Positions 1 through 11,512 are shown, numbered from the stretch's first letter. The stretch is 64,000 nt of DNA from Cyanophora paradoxa (GCA_004431415.1 QPMI01000092.1:1-64000), one strand, 5' to 3'. Translations and numbers: made by a program. Notes: a model not told the origin generated them from the letters alone.

Positions 1-53
1 CGATGATGGTTGCGATGACGCCAACCATTTGCGATTCATAGAATTATCCGATT

Positions 54-184
54 GACCGAAACTTCACCGAACTCCACCGAACTTCAGAAACTTAACCGAA
101 ACTTCACCGAAACTTTTTCGAAACTTCACCGAAACTTCACCGAAAACTTCACCGAAACTTCACCGAAACTTCACCGAAACTTCA
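54..184. repeat. ACCGAAACTTC-type tandem repeat
   Basis: An 11-bp unit close to ACCGAAACTTC recurs about ten times, with small variants, just beyond the 3' end of the integrase gene. Short minisatellites are common near the ends of polinton-like elements, but no inverted partner was seen near 16-17 kb. I therefore cannot say this is a terminal repeat. Confidence 0.75.
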
Positions 185-471
185 ATATCGGTCATACATA
201 TGTATTTTATTACCAAGGTGCTCCGTTTTAAATCTGAAACAGATTCGGAATCGCCACGATAGCGCCAATCAGGATTCGTGATCGGGCACTTACAAAATAA
301 AAATTGACAAGGATTTTCTGGATTCTCCCAACTTCTGCTATGGATCCCATCTACCAAGACCCTGCTATCATCCATGCTGCCCATCAGACTGGATCCATGA
401 TTTCAAAACTGCTTTCTATTACAATTTCTTCATGTCACAGCCAGAGCATGTGAGACTGTTCTTTGTTTAAA

Positions 472-1981
472 TTACCAACTGGTCTCAAACTTGAAACTTT
501 CTTCTTGGAAATTATTGAAAAAGATAGACAAATGAGGAAAATTCGCCAGAGGTCTAAGAGATTCCGAAAGCGTTGTTAATCTATTTCCTCTGCCACTTCG
601 TAGATTAAATCGAGTTTGGGTGCAGTATATGTTTCCTTGGTGGTTGAAAAGTATATACCACCTCTGACTGTTGACTTCTGATAATTTCTGGGTTCCTGCT
701 ATGGTCAACTTCTTTAATTCTTTCTCTACTCTACCCTTCTTTTGTGCTCTTGCTTCTGTGAGGGGTTCTTTTGGTACTTCACTTGCTTTTTCTATGCCCT
801 CCTTTCTGATTGCTGAATCAACCCTGGCTTCCTCCTTTGCCTGTTCAAGAGCATCCACTGTGGGAGTTTCATGATACTCAACACCTTTAATGGGCAGCAG
901 TTCATGAAAAGCGAATCTACCATCAACTATCTCACCACTGGACTTCTGATTCTGAACTTGAAGCCCTCTCTGCCCTCCACACTATAAACAATTCGAGACC
1001 AATTAACCCCTGCTTTGCAATGGATTCTTTTCAACTTTCACTCTCACAAACATTCCAGGTTTCAGGGCATCAAGATACTCAATCGATTTCTTGAATCTCT
1101 GATCCTCCATATTCACAATCTCTTTGTAGTGGGCTTCTGTGGTCTCTGCTGGTTTTCTCTTGGTTGCAGAGTGAATGGTATTATTATAATTATACTCAAT
1201 ATCACCCAACACATCAAAAAAGAGTATTATTGCAATGCATTTATGATTCTCAGTTGATCAATCTCTTGATCTGTCTGTTAAAGGCTTCAATTCGACCTTG
1301 GGTTCTGTGATCTGCAACATCACTTAGTTGATGCTCAATGAATTTGTTCCCAAATAATCTGTGACAACACATTGGTAAATTCGCTTCCACTGTCACTCTG
1401 AATGCGAACAATTGGTCTGGGACTCTCTGTTCAAGTTGCTTGAATGCTGCAAGTGTAGTAAGAGCACTCTTGTCTCTCATTGGAATTATGAACCCTGTTC
1501 TCAGGGTTGATTCCATTGCACTCATAAATGTATCATAACCATCATTCTGCTTTTTGTATGCAGGAAAGAAGAGCAGATCAATCACATATGTATCAAGGGG
1601 TTGCCTAATTGGAATCATGGGATCTCTCTTTCGAGATGCATTAATTTGGACAACCTCCTGCTTATCATACCATTCTCTCATCTTCTTGTAGTTCTCCTCT
1701 GGTAGTTCCTGTCTCATTGCAGTAAATCCCTTGTAGCCTGTCCTGGGATCATAGAACTTCTTAGCAATCTTCGACTCTTTTGGTGCTGTCTCAGCTGGGA
1801 GGGTCTCTGGGATTAATTGCTTGACCATCTCTGATCTTTTTAATATTCGACTGCTCTTCTCCTCCACTGGAACTGTGATGGGCAGAATATTCCCTCGATC
1901 TTCAATTGCCTCTTTTCTCACAATTCTTGGTGGTTGTCTCAATCCTATTTGTGTAGAAGGCATCTTTACCTTATCTCTCAT
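472..1981 (-). CDS. Retroviral-type (rve, DDE) integrase of a polinton-like element
   Basis: Integrates the element's linear DNA into the host genome. The N-terminal part has the motif FYDPRTGYKGF followed by EWYDKQEVVQIN, as in integrases of polinton-like viruses and virophages. The catalytic core shows the first Asp in TYVIDLLFFP (about 1590-1610), the second in RIQSDSGSEFTNV (about 1370-1410, different frame), and the Glu in QGRIEAFNRQIKRL (about 1255-1290). A YNNTIHSATKRKPAE segment follows in another frame at about 1160-1210, then an SH3/chromo-like tail reading SVEGREGFKFRIRSP and a Lys/Glu-rich C-terminus. At least three frame changes split it, probably sequence errors. Start chosen at MRDKVKMPS, though the Met six residues later is also possible. 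It is the last minus-strand gene, downstream of the polymerase. Family assignment is secure; exact ends are not. Confidence 0.85.
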
Positions 1982-2146
1982 ATAATAAATGCAAGAGTCT
2001 GTGTGGAAGGAGAACACAATTCCAAACTACTTTGCAATTGAGCCCAATGATCCAGGATTAAGATGTATATGGCTGCTGCATTTAATTCGCGGTTTATTAC
2101 TTCTTGGAGAGCGAAACCAAAGAAAAAGAAAGATTGATGAAGTAGA

Positions 2147-5100
2147 TTAGAGCCCAAATGGAATGCTGTGAATTCCATCGTCTAATATCTTCCTTTTGCT
2201 ATCGAGTTGGTTTAGAGCCACCCTTCTGCTCTCCAAATCATATAGGTTGTGGTCTTGCCTTCGCTTGTTTACTACTGCTACTGTTTTGGTGATGCCTTCA
2301 AACAGGCATCTCTTGAAATCATCAAAGTGAACCTCTTTGGAGGAAGTCCCAGACATCTTTATTTTATCAAAGGTCTCAGTTCTGAAAGCAATAGAGTTTC
2401 GATCTCAGACCTACATACTCCACAATCTTTGCATTGGAAACTCGTTTTTATATTTACCTGGAATCAACGATTGCTCCTATCAAAGAGAGGGTGGGGGGAT
2501 CATAATTACTGCAATCCAGGTGTCCAGCAATTCGCTTCATCTCATTATTTAGATCATTGGTATGCAGCAGTAGACAGAAAGAATCTGTATCATGGAATAG
2601 CAGCTCTGCTGTTTCCCAAGTTCTCCTCACCACATCATAAAAGAACCTGCTGTTATGGAGTTTCGCGAAATCCAGCACAAAAGCACCAATTGCAACAGGT
2701 TTATCTAAGTGAACATGCTTGGAATACATCTCAAAGGCAACAGCATTTTCGTTTAATACATTGGTTGCCTTGATTAGTGGACTTGCAGCATATTTCTTGC
2801 AGAGTTTCTCACTGTTAGCAATCTTTACCACAGAGCGACCCCTGCATGATTCGAGGCATTTACCATAGATTGCATTGTTCATTAATTTAAAGAAGTCACT
2901 CTCGAATCTGGACATAGATTGGCGCCTCAGTTTCGTATTTAGATCAATATAACTCTTCATAAATGCAGAGGTTGCAAATGAGAGAACCTGTGAACCTTCG
3001 TGATTATAATACCTTTGCTCACAAGATAGATCAAGAGAGGTGGGAAATCACATAGTTATTTTTGGGTGAGAATGTTGCAGTGAGTTTGGGGTTTTGCTTA
3101 TCTTCTCACCTGTGATATCCAGTAACTTTCTTGATACCCACCAGCATTTCGGTGGTGACATGTTCTTTATTAACTACAAGTGGAAAATCGTAATGATCTG
3201 TGAGAGTTTGTGGGTATTCCAGTCAACTTCAATAAAGGCACTTCGTCCTTGGGTCTCTTTTAAGTGCCTCTGAGACATCTTCCCATCGAAAATCTCCAAT
3301 GGGCAGTTCTTGACTGAGAGCAAAACCATACAGATTATTTGCATCCAAGAGAACTATATGGTCATCTGGGTTTCCACCTTTGCATATCGAGTAGGCATTG
3401 TAGCAAACCCACCTCGAATTGCTCTCTCAATGAATTCGTATTGCCCTACATCACTGATCTGCTCGATCTTTGCTCTGGTATAAATGAGCATTGCATCCCA
3501 GGATAATCCAGGAGCCGAAACATAGTGGGCAGGATCAATCCATATTGGAAAACGCCAATTCTCGGAAGTCTGGAATTTACCATAGATCACGCATCCACTG
3601 CCTGGAAGTCCATGAAGTGCGAAGCATCTATGAATTTCCACATGCCCCATTGCAGGAGAGTATTGATCGAAATTCTTGCTCAGGATCTCAACACGAAGTT
3701 TATCATCTTGCTGTGCAATTTTGCGGAATATTTCGTGTCACATTCATCCATGTGATCCACCACAATTGCTACTTCGTTTGCTTTGAGATTCTCCTGTGGA
3801 GGTTGCAGTTTCGGCATGCTTTTCCAATAAAAGCTCCTGATTGATGACAATGGTCTCTTACTGGGAAATTCTCATGGGTAAATCGTTCAGCACAGATATA
3901 ACAGTGTTTAGTGATCTTGTATTGTGCTTTCTGCTCTTCTGTGAGTGGGTGCATTGAATATTGTGAATAGAGTGCGGATTACTTGGGTCTGATCTCTGTG
4001 AGAGTGGTAAACAGAGCACCAAGTGGATCTGATCCCTCGAAATAATGAGAGATCACCTCATCCCCATCACAACTGTTAAAGAAACCGATTTGACCGCTCT
4101 TTTACTGCGGTTCTCATCAATTGGAACCGAGTGACTATCCATTTTTACATAGCAGATAGTGGGAAGCCACACAGTTTTGCGAAGGTGTTGAAGCCCAAAT
4201 GCAATGTGACTTCCAGATTTCGGGCATTTACCTTTGCTCTCCTCCAATCAATGCAGCGATTGGCTTCTAAGTGAATGTCCAGCTTCTCCTGAGTTCTGAA
4301 ACGAGACAGGCAGGTCTCACAATAATAAATGCGACCATCATGGCTTTATCAAAGGTGGTTTTCAGGAGTCGACTCAGAGACATAATGGTGATATAATGTC
4401 CTCTATCATCCTCTTCGTTTCGATTAATAAAAGTTAATCTTGTCTTTCTCCTCGGGTTGCGGATTGATGGAGAGGATAGAAACACTGTGCTTGATTATCT
4501 GCACCATAAATGTTGATACTCAGTTCAGGTTCTGCTCCTCAAATCGATCAATGATTTCTGCATCACAGGCAACTGGAAACTGGATGCCTTCGAAATTGAG
4601 TTCGTTTAACCATCTTCTATACTGGCTGGGTTCATTGCTCTTGTGTTTATTGATGTCCTTTCGGTGCAGGTAAGCCAAGATTGCATACTTGAAGCAGTCT
4701 TGACCATCAATATTCTTGACATTCACAGTTGCTCTCTTTAATCCAATCCACTCAGTGTTGAGAAGAAGCAACCACCCACAGGAGCATAAGACATTATAAC
4801 CACTCTCAGCATCTCGATGCGATCCAGTCTGTAACTGTCCACCTGCATCATCTGTTCCTGCATTGCTTGAAGTGCATTTCGCAGTTCAACATCAATATTT
4901 CGAGATCTTGTGATGACAAAGTAATCACTATAAATGAACTGGTGATCCACACCCTTGGATCACTCACTTTGGTGAACTTACAAATGAAGGTCAACCGAGT
5001 CTTAATTGCTCTCAGGTCTTGGAGTTTCTGTCTGAGTCTCTGAGGTAGAGTGGGTGCAATTCTCTCCAAGAATTCAATCCATCTTGGATAACCTCCCCTC

Positions 5101-5639
5101 TTGCTCGATAGGTTAACCAAGAGTATGCTTTGTTCATTGCTTCCCCATCTTCAATCTCGGGTTCAATTGTTCCCAACCTTAAACCTTCATCCCTGAATTC
5201 CTCCATCTTCTCAAAACGATCATAGAGGCGATTAGTAATTTCTGTGAGTTGAGATAATCTTGGTCTCCTATCCAGGATTGCTGCCTGCGATCATATTCGA
5301 ATTCTGTAATATCACCAGTAACTAAAAGGGTTCCTAAAAGACCGAGTATTTCGTTTTTCTTTTCTTTGATGATTCTATTGATTGGCGGGGCATCTTTTAC
5401 TTTAAGGGAACATATTATTTTTGGCGTTTTAAACGCATTTCGCATTTTTCAGGTTCTGATAATTCGCACATTCGTGCCTTTGGGACATATACATTCACTG
5501 TGTCGAGTCTGCTTGCATAAACACGCTTCTTTTGATAGGTTCTACCATAACCTGCTCTGATCTTTGCAATATAATCCGCCACCTCTGCAATATCATTCTT
5601 TTCGACAAGCTGCTGCCGAATTTCATCAAAATAATCCAT
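2147..5639 (-). CDS. Protein-primed family B DNA polymerase (polinton type)
   Basis: Replicates the linear element using a terminal-protein primer, as inferred from the family. In order from the N-terminus: a unique region; TVNVKNIDGQDCF and LNELNFEGIQFPV (4.6-4.7 kb), a hallmark of polinton PolBs; a Cys/His knuckle CYICAERF...VRDHCHQSGAF (3.8-3.9 kb); SAPGLSWDAML and EKGIRGG-like IERAIRGGF (3.4-3.5 kb); motif A LLDANNLYG (about 3.35 kb); motif B FKLMNNAIYGK (about 2.88 kb); motif C HDTDSF (about 2.59 kb); and the C-terminal EYVGLRSKLY and LDSKRKILDDGIHSI. Total about 1,160 residues, normal for the family. The frame changes several times; one break (A-run at 5445-5449) is repaired by one extra base. 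Start at 5639 is the first Met after the iteron repeat; the first 200 residues have no recognisable domain. Confidence 0.9.
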
Positions 5640-5781
5640 TTTCTGTCTTAGTCAAGTGAAATACGCAACGATCCCTTAAATCGCCAGTCAATTTTTGTCA
5701 CAACACAACGATTTTCGATACGTTTTTATATTGTCCGATTAAGAATCGAAACAGTCATCGACCCACAGGGGGAGTCTGTGG

Positions 5782-5903
5782 TTAATTGGGTGTGACGCCT
5801 GTGACGCCTGTGACACCTGTTTTCAGAGGTTTGTAGATTTTTGAAATTTTAAAAAGTTTGAAAATAGGCGTCACAGGCGTCACAGGCGTCACACTCAATT
5901 AAA
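5782..5903. repeat. Inverted iteron repeat, copy A
   Basis: Three GTGACGCCT-like 9-mers run forward, then an AT-rich spacer of about 50 bp, then three reversed 9-mers. The outer ends are TTAATTGGGTGTGAC and GTCACACTCAATTAA. It lies between the start of the polymerase gene and the end of the primase-helicase gene. The whole unit is inverted relative to two similar units at 15.5 and 15.8 kb, including the spacer. Could act as replication origin, promoter or transcription insulator; function not shown. Confidence 0.85.
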
Positions 5904-5964
5904 AAGGTGTCACAGCTGTCACACAAACCATTTACAGTAAGGTTTTTAAAAATAAGAAATTCAA

Positions 5965-8343
5965 TCAGTATAGAATCGATTCTGTTTGTTTACTCATCCC
6001 CACCTTCAACATCACTGTCATCCACCAACTTGCGACTATGCTTCTTTTGATCCCAAAGTAGCCACGAGCAAGAACACCATTGACTCGCTTTCTCTCAGCC
6101 TTCACATTAAAGACTTCGCGAAGTCTCTTCAAGATAGTGCATTCTGTGATTTTCTCATCAGATTTGCCCATGTGATCCATCTTAAAGTGACTGATAATGG
6201 ACTCACTTGTGGCGAAATCCCCTTGACTCTGGTGAGTTCATAACTCTCACGAATCCATTCTCCAATCTTGTCATTCTCATTGAAATATTCAACACCTTGA
6301 TCAACAATGGACTGGGTGTTTGGTGACGAATTCATTGAGAGAATGGGTTCTCCACATTTCCAGGAGAATGGACATATGCGCCATTTTATAATCGTCATCA
6401 TTCTTCATTAGGCGCATGAGAGTGGTGTCTGCTTTCTTCTCACCAGGCTGAGGATCGACCTTGAAGACATTTTCGAATCGGTAGTAGATAATTCGCCTTT
6501 GAATTGCTGCATCTGGTTTACTGATTCCCAAGTTGTCATTTGTGGACAAGAACAACTGGAACATGGGAATGAATGTAACAAGATCTTTGAAAAGAGCTCG
6601 AACCTTCATCTCATTCCCACCAGTAACCTGTTTGATTTTGTTCAGTTGAAGCATATCACCATCTTCTGCTTCATTACTGAAAACAATTCGTTTACCAAGA
6701 ATGCAAGCGAGTTCTGGGGAAGCCTCTGACGAACTCTTCTTGGGTTTAGTCCAATATGTCATGTCCAGTGACCCATAATACTCACCAAATGTGTCTTTCA
6801 CCAACTCTTGGAGCAGTGATTTCCCATTTGCTCCAATTCCAGTCCAGCAAGTGTATCTCTGATTTTCTGTCAAACCACTCAGGGCATAGGCAATTAATCC
6901 CATCATAAATTCGCGGTTTTCATCAGATTCGATAATATCTGCATAGATGGATTTAATCTTCGCAACTTTCTCTTGGTCAATTTCTGTGGTGTAATCGTAG
7001 CCAACAGTCTTACTCACCATATCATCTGGGAGTCCCTGTCGAAAAGTCATGGAGTTCAGGTCAAACACACCATTTGTAAATCCAATGATGTTGGGAACAG
7101 TATCAAGTCTCTCGAAAAAGGTCTTGTCACTGAACAGAACTGAAAGATCAGACATAAGTGCAGTTCTGTATGTAGTCTGTTTGAGGCTCTTAGCAATTCC
7201 CAGCAGAATCTTTGACCTTTCCTCCAAGGAATTGCGGTTCTCTTCATCACGAAGTGCTCTCTGTGCGAGTTGAACAGAACGTTGAAGATAAACTGGACAG
7301 ACCTTGCAGCTCAAACAGAGAAAGATTCGCTTCCCAGTTTCATCCATCTCCCAAATCCCACATACATCATTGAACTTGAACCAGGTCTTGTTGGAATACT
7401 TGTATTTGTCTTGCAGAACAAGATAGGCAACCTGTGCAACATCATAATGGGCACCATCAGATCCAGCAGACCGATCAATCAGATTTTCGATCTTCACATC
7501 TGTCTCTTCCTTCACACGAACTGTGATGCTTCGCTTTTGCAGTTTGCACTGTAACTCGAAACAATATATTTGTCCTTCTCCTTCCCTTGAACAATATACC
7601 AATTGTTCGAGTCATGGCTTCCCTTGCAGCAGGGACAGATCAGACCTTTGTTCTCAGCAGTGAAATTGTATCCCATCTTGGTCTCATTGATGATTGTGGG
7701 CAAGATGAAACCGAATTCTTCCAGTTTAGAAAGAATATGTTTCTGCAAATTCTCCTCAGCGCACCTCTCAAAATAAGAATGTGCACCTTTGGGAATTCGT
7801 AGTTGTCAACAATCCACTTTTGCAACTCAGCAGTAGGTTCATTTAACTCACACTCAGATGCCCATGGCTCTCTGATCCATGTTTTGTTGGGACTGGACAA
7901 ATATTAATTACCCCAGCAGTCCAGTGGATGCAATCGTTTTGCAGTCGATCTTGGGTTTCCTTTGAATGCACCTGCTTTATCCCAGATCTTAATGGTGTCG
8001 AATTCAGCAGGTCGAGCGAAATAAGCATGATATCCTTTTTTGGTTTTAGCAAGTGGATTAACACCACCGAAATCATCAGGGAATTGCTCCTCGAATTTGG
8101 CGAAATCCTCCTCTTGGTCGAAGTCAATAACCATGATATTACGAGCAAGAATGCCCCAAGCAGTATATTTACCGGATTTCAGGCTTCATCGAATTTATCC
8201 CAAGTCCAGGATCCGTCTTTATGAGCGAAAAGCGGTCTCTTGGTATCAGGATCAACAGGAATTACGAGATTCTCAGACAGGACATCGTCTTCACGAAGCC
8301 AGTCAACAAGGCGTTTCAGGGATTTCTTGGCGGCAGCGTTCAT
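5965..8343 (-). CDS. Prim-Pol / superfamily 3 helicase fusion (D5-like)
   Basis: Predicted primase-helicase for element replication. The N-terminus starts MNAAAKKSLKRLVDWL, chosen because it follows the conserved upstream motif by about 54 bp. An archaeo-eukaryotic primase core shows NIMVIDFDQEEDF (acidic pair) and TKKGYHAYFARP (7.9-8.1 kb). A Cys-rich segment LICPCCKGSHDSNN (about 7.65 kb) resembles a primase zinc site. The SF3 helicase shows Walker A TGIGANGKSLLQEL (about 6.83 kb), a Walker B-like ACILGKRIVFSNEAEDGD, and sensor motif FLSTNDNL (about 6.53 kb). The C-terminus carries a wing-like DHMGKSDEKITECTILKRL. Frame breaks near 8165, 6314-6316 and 6219-6222 are each healed by one base; the latter two lie in runs of three or four identical bases. 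About 790 residues, normal for D5-like proteins. Confidence 0.88.
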
Positions 8344-8397
8344 TTCGAAAATCGGGGCTTCTTACACTTAATGGAGAAATTAATTTCTCCGGATCCT

Positions 8398-8411
8398 TGT
8401 CATTTTTTGGC
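8398..8411 (-). promoter_or_regulatory. Conserved upstream motif of the primase-helicase gene
   Basis: On the minus strand it reads CCAAAAAATGACAA, about 54 bp before the chosen start. The same core occurs upstream of three other minus-strand genes of the element. Probably a promoter element for one expression class (inference). Confidence 0.5.
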
Positions 8412-8534
8412 GGCTAACCTTTAAATACCTTTGGGTTTTCCGATTGGCGCTCGATATATGGTAATGATCCATCGAAAAGTCGATTGATCATGGTAACAAA
8501 AAGGATTCAGCGGATATCTGGACTTTGGGGCGGT

Positions 8535-8762
8535 TCAGTATTTTCTGGGACGACCTACTGGGCGTTTGACTGGATTATTGGGATCCATCTCAGCAGCTTT
8601 CCTGCGATAATATCGTTCCAGTGCCTTTTTACGATATAATTCACGAAATTCCTCATCTTGATAACGTTTCTGGAAATACAAGCGGTCATACAACCTTTTC
8701 CTCTCATTGGGATCCATTTCGCTCATTGCAAGTTCGAATTCGACCACAGATTCAGTTTCCAT
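8535..8762 (-). CDS. Small basic protein with C-terminal AT-hook
   Basis: A 75-residue protein. The first part is acidic and mixed; the middle is rich in Tyr, Arg and Glu (RLYFQKRYQDEEF, RKKALERYYRRKA), and the last residues RPVGRPRKY form an AT-hook core. The likely role is minor-groove DNA binding, perhaps in transcription or genome condensation. The start follows the conserved AAAAAATGACA motif by about 78 bp. The reading frame is intact. Not recognised as a named family; function inferred from the AT-hook only. Confidence 0.65.
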   Translation of the reverse strand: METESVVEFELAMSEMDPNERKRLYDRLYFQKRYQDEEFRELYRKKALERYYRRKAAEMDPNNPVKRPVGRPRKY

Positions 8763-8840
8763 TTGATATGTTCCTTATATTTGGACGAGAAAATAATTTG
8801 TCCGGGTTCACCAATCAAACACACCTTACCCTTAAATCCC

Positions 8841-8853
8841 TTGTCATTTTTTG
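8841..8853 (-). promoter_or_regulatory. Conserved upstream motif of the AT-hook gene
   Basis: Minus-strand CAAAAAATGACAAG about 78 bp before the start codon, sharing its core with the motifs at 8398, 11545 and 15314. Confidence 0.45.
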
Positions 8854-9013
8854 CAGATCGAGACCAGTTCCTGTCTACGCTTTTTTATTGCGTCTTCTGT
8901 TGCATATTCAGCGGATTTCCTTTCAAGGATAGCATAGATCTCAGAGAGACTGAGCATTCGATATTAATTACCGAGATTTAATTTCGGATCTGTGAAAGAT
9001 ACAGAGCGTCGCC

Positions 9014-9196
9014 TCACTGTCTCTGTTTTAATATGCTCCTCGAAATCCACCGAGTCTGTGATAATCGCCTACCGCCAGATCCATGACTTTCAGTGTCAGA
9101 GAATTCGATTTCGACTTTTGTATCACAGCAACCACTGTGACAATTGCTCACAATGTGGAGATTAAACATTTCAATGATTTTTCGCAAGAAATCCAT
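9014..9196 (-). CDS. Small hypothetical protein
   Basis: A short reading frame starting MDFLRKIIEMFNLHIV with a Cys/His cluster (SNCHSGCC) and an acidic stretch. It sits between the AT-hook and coiled-coil genes in the same direction, preceded by an AT-rich leader with TATAATTATC. The last 20 residues look unlike the first 37, so the frame may shift before the end. No family recognised; it could be a chance frame. Confidence 0.3.
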   Translation of the reverse strand: MDFLRKIIEMFNLHIVSNCHSGCCDTKVEIEFSDTESHGSGGRRLSQTRWISRSILKQRQ

Positions 9197-9223
9197 GATG
9201 CTCTCTCTCTTAAAGCGAGATAA

Positions 9224-9957
9224 TTATAGCCAAACTCGTCGTTTATATACTGTTGGGGCAACACCTTTATCGACCTCTGATTTGGTAGCACCAGGTTCAA
9301 TGGTTCCCTTCTGGGTTTTGGTCTTCATCTCATCAACTGCCTGCTCATCAATTTGAGTCTCTTTTTTACCAATGAACTGCTTATCTGGAAGACCAGTGAT
9401 TCCCATTCTATACACCTCCTTTCGCAGCATCTCCTTTAATTTCGCTCTCTCTTTCTTCTCAGAGACATACTGTTCAAGTGCACTCGATTTCGCTTCCAGA
9501 TCTTTAAGTTTCGCAGTCATTTCGTCCCATTGGGCTTTGGGAATTCGGTGGATGTTTTGAGTTGGTGCTGTCTTGTAGGTCACCTCACCAGCCATGGATT
9601 GAATTACCTTGTCTGATTCTTTGGAGACACCTTCACCTTTGCGAGCCAGTGAGAGATCTTGGAGACCCAGTCCTTTGTCATCAGCAGCACCAATAATTCG
9701 ACGAGCACCTTCACCAACTGCCTTCATCTTGGAGGTTTCGGGCGAAATATTCAACTGGTCACTTGTGGATGTCTGGGGCGCTTTATCATCTGGTGATTCT
9801 TCGTAAGCAGCATTGAGGGATCCTCCTGTTGCTGTGATGCTTTAACTTCATTGACACCATTGAATTTCATGGGCTCTGTGTTAATAGAACCGGTTCCAGA
9901 GGATGCAGAATATGACATAGCACCAGCAGGAACACCAACTTTGCGTTTGGAAGGCAT
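9224..9957 (-). CDS. Coiled-coil protein, possible virion component
   Basis: Begins MPSKRKVGVPAGAMSYS, rich in Ser, Gly and Asn, then shifts frame near 9840 into SLNAAYEESPDDKAPQ and continues as one open frame. The second half is charged and helical (WDEMTAKLKDLEAKSSALEQYV), a probable coiled coil of about 60 residues, followed by a flexible tail. About 244 residues in all. It lies directly downstream of the packaging ATPase on the same strand, next to the capsid genes, a position where polinton-like elements often hold structural or assembly proteins. No named family recognised; structural role is inference. Confidence 0.55.
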
Positions 9958-9985
9958 TGTATATTTATTAGAAGCAGAGATTATT

Positions 9986-10768
9986 TTATAAACCTCTCTT
10001 ATATCGCATCAGTTTATTCGAATGAACACCACTCTTGACCTCTTTGGGGGCTTCCTCTTTCTGTGGAGGTGGTAATTCGTCCTCTTTCGTTTTGGGCTTC
10101 CTGTGGAACCGAGGAAATGCGAAATCTTTGACCAGATCCGCTTTATCAACATAATAGTTCACCGAATAATTTGCAGAAGACCACACAATATATTGGTAAG
10201 AGTGCACATACTCCTCAAACATCTTATAGAAATCGTCCTTGTTTCGCATGATATTATATTCCTCTTCAATGGCTTCGAGTTCTTTGCGATTTGCAGCACT
10301 CAGGAACACAGCATAATCCGAATTTACTCGAATTGTTGATGATACCTTCCTCAGTTTCTGGGTAATGCAGATAATCGAGATTTTGGAGTGGCGACCTCTG
10401 GAATACAGGGATCCCACGATTTTGTCTCGGGTCAAATCAATAATTTCGTTGTCTATTAAATCATCTAAGACCACACACAGGTGATTGACAGGTTCCCCTT
10501 TTTCGATTTTCTCCTGCCTTTCATCCAGTAATTTGGAAATGTAAGCAGCATCCCATTTCCCGAGTTGCAATGTTGCAACTGCATCCCAGAAATGATTGAA
10601 GGACGTCCCACTCACAACAAGAACAGTATCAATCTTTTTCGCATCATGCAGCTGTTTCAACCAATATTTCACACATTCTGACTTGCCTGTTGCAGACTTT
10701 CCTATGAAAAGAGCACGAAATGGTGGGTTAATCATTTCACCAGCCACAAATTCTTCCAAGTCACCCAT
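9986..10768 (-). CDS. FtsK/HerA-type genome-packaging ATPase (A32-like)
   Basis: Drives DNA into the capsid using ATP, a core gene of polintons, virophages and giant viruses. A 260-residue intact frame. Walker A is IGKSATGKSE near residue 20, Walker B LCVVLDDLID near residue 110, and the following helix-strand RGRHSKISIICITQKL fits the HerA/A32 sensor region. The C-terminal 40 residues are Lys/Glu/Pro-rich and probably disordered. I chose the Met in MGDLEEFVAGE as start: residues upstream in the same frame belong to the overlapping region of the endonuclease gene, whose stop lies 7 bp before this ATG. Tight spacing suggests joint transcription. Confidence 0.9.
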   Translation of the reverse strand: MGDLEEFVAGEMINPPFRALFIGKSATGKSECVKYWLKQLHDAKKIDTVLVVSGTSFNHFWDAVATLQLGKWDAAYISKLLDERQEKIEKGEPVNHLCVVLDDLIDNEIIDLTRDKIVGSLYSRGRHSKISIICITQKLRKVSSTIRVNSDYAVFLSAANRKELEAIEEEYNIMRNKDDFYKMFEEYVHSYQYIVWSSANYSVNYYVDKADLVKDFAFPRFHRKPKTKEDELPPPQKEEAPKEVKSGVHSNKLMRYKRGL

Positions 10769-10775
10769 AGTTTCA

Positions 10776-11512
10776 CTATAAAGACGAAAGAAATGTTTTA
10801 ACAAAGCGTTTAATATCGGTTTCAGTGTAAGGCACACGAAGAAGTTTAATATTGTTTGCCTCACAGTATCGGTTCTTTATTCCATCACGAACTAATATTT
10901 TTTCGAACTCTTCCTGTCCTCCAAATTGATCCACGGGCTCAAAGTGCTGTCTACCATCAAATTCAATGGCGATTCGTAAGGAAGAAATGTAGAAATCAAA
11001 GCGAAGAGGATGCCGTAACCGACAGTCTGGAAACGAATATTGACGCTCGAAATCTAAATCCAGCTCTTTAAGAATATTTGAAATGCACTCTTCACCTTTC
11101 GAACATTGACATCTTGGACACCAGAAGCTCTTGCATGAGTCATTGCTTTCTGTTCAAAGTCATTCATGCAAGTGTTACATTTGATGGTCACTTTGTTCTT
11201 CATTCCTTTATAGACTGTATTTGTGTAGTCATATCTATCTCCATGAATCTTTTTGCACAAATTTACAAACTCTTCTTGTGTCCATTTGCAGTTATTTGCA
11301 GCTTTAAGTTTTCCATGTGTAGGACAGCCACTTTTCTGAATGATGTGATTGAATGGTGCTTGTTCAAAGAATGTTTGACATTGTTTACAGTAGATCTTGA
11401 CCTTTGTTTTCGTATTTTTGAAGATTGCTTCCTTATAATCATACAAGTCACCATGAATTAATTTTGCCTTCTCAACAAACAGCTCTTGTGTATAGTGAGT
11501 TCTCTTAGCCAT
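10776..11512 (-). CDS. Zinc-ribbon plus Vsr/PD-(D/E)XK-like endonuclease
   Basis: Two N-terminal repeats of the type iHGDlYDYk...kVkIyCkqC...F.Q.p..H (residues 20-75 and 85-135) match the zinc-binding repeats of phage and giant-virus proteins of the DUF723 type. After a frame change near 11080 the C-terminus reads LRFDFYISSLRIAIEFDGRQHFEP, then KNRYCEANNIKLLRVPY, typical of very-short-patch-repair-like nucleases. The catalytic acid pair is probably in FDFY and IEFDG. About 245 residues. It stands between capsid and ATPase genes, as free-standing homing-type endonucleases often do. It carries the AAAAAATGACA motif 32 bp upstream. Confidence 0.75.

Noticed and set aside
160-384. 74-codon minus-strand frame at the left edge
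   Set aside because: Its end runs into the ACCGAAACTTC tandem repeat and nothing in it is recognisable. Not supported as a gene.
5782-5903. CRISPR-like array of GTGACGCCT repeats
   Set aside because: Units are 9 bp, directly adjacent without spacers, and inverted around a centre. This is an iteron hairpin, not CRISPR.
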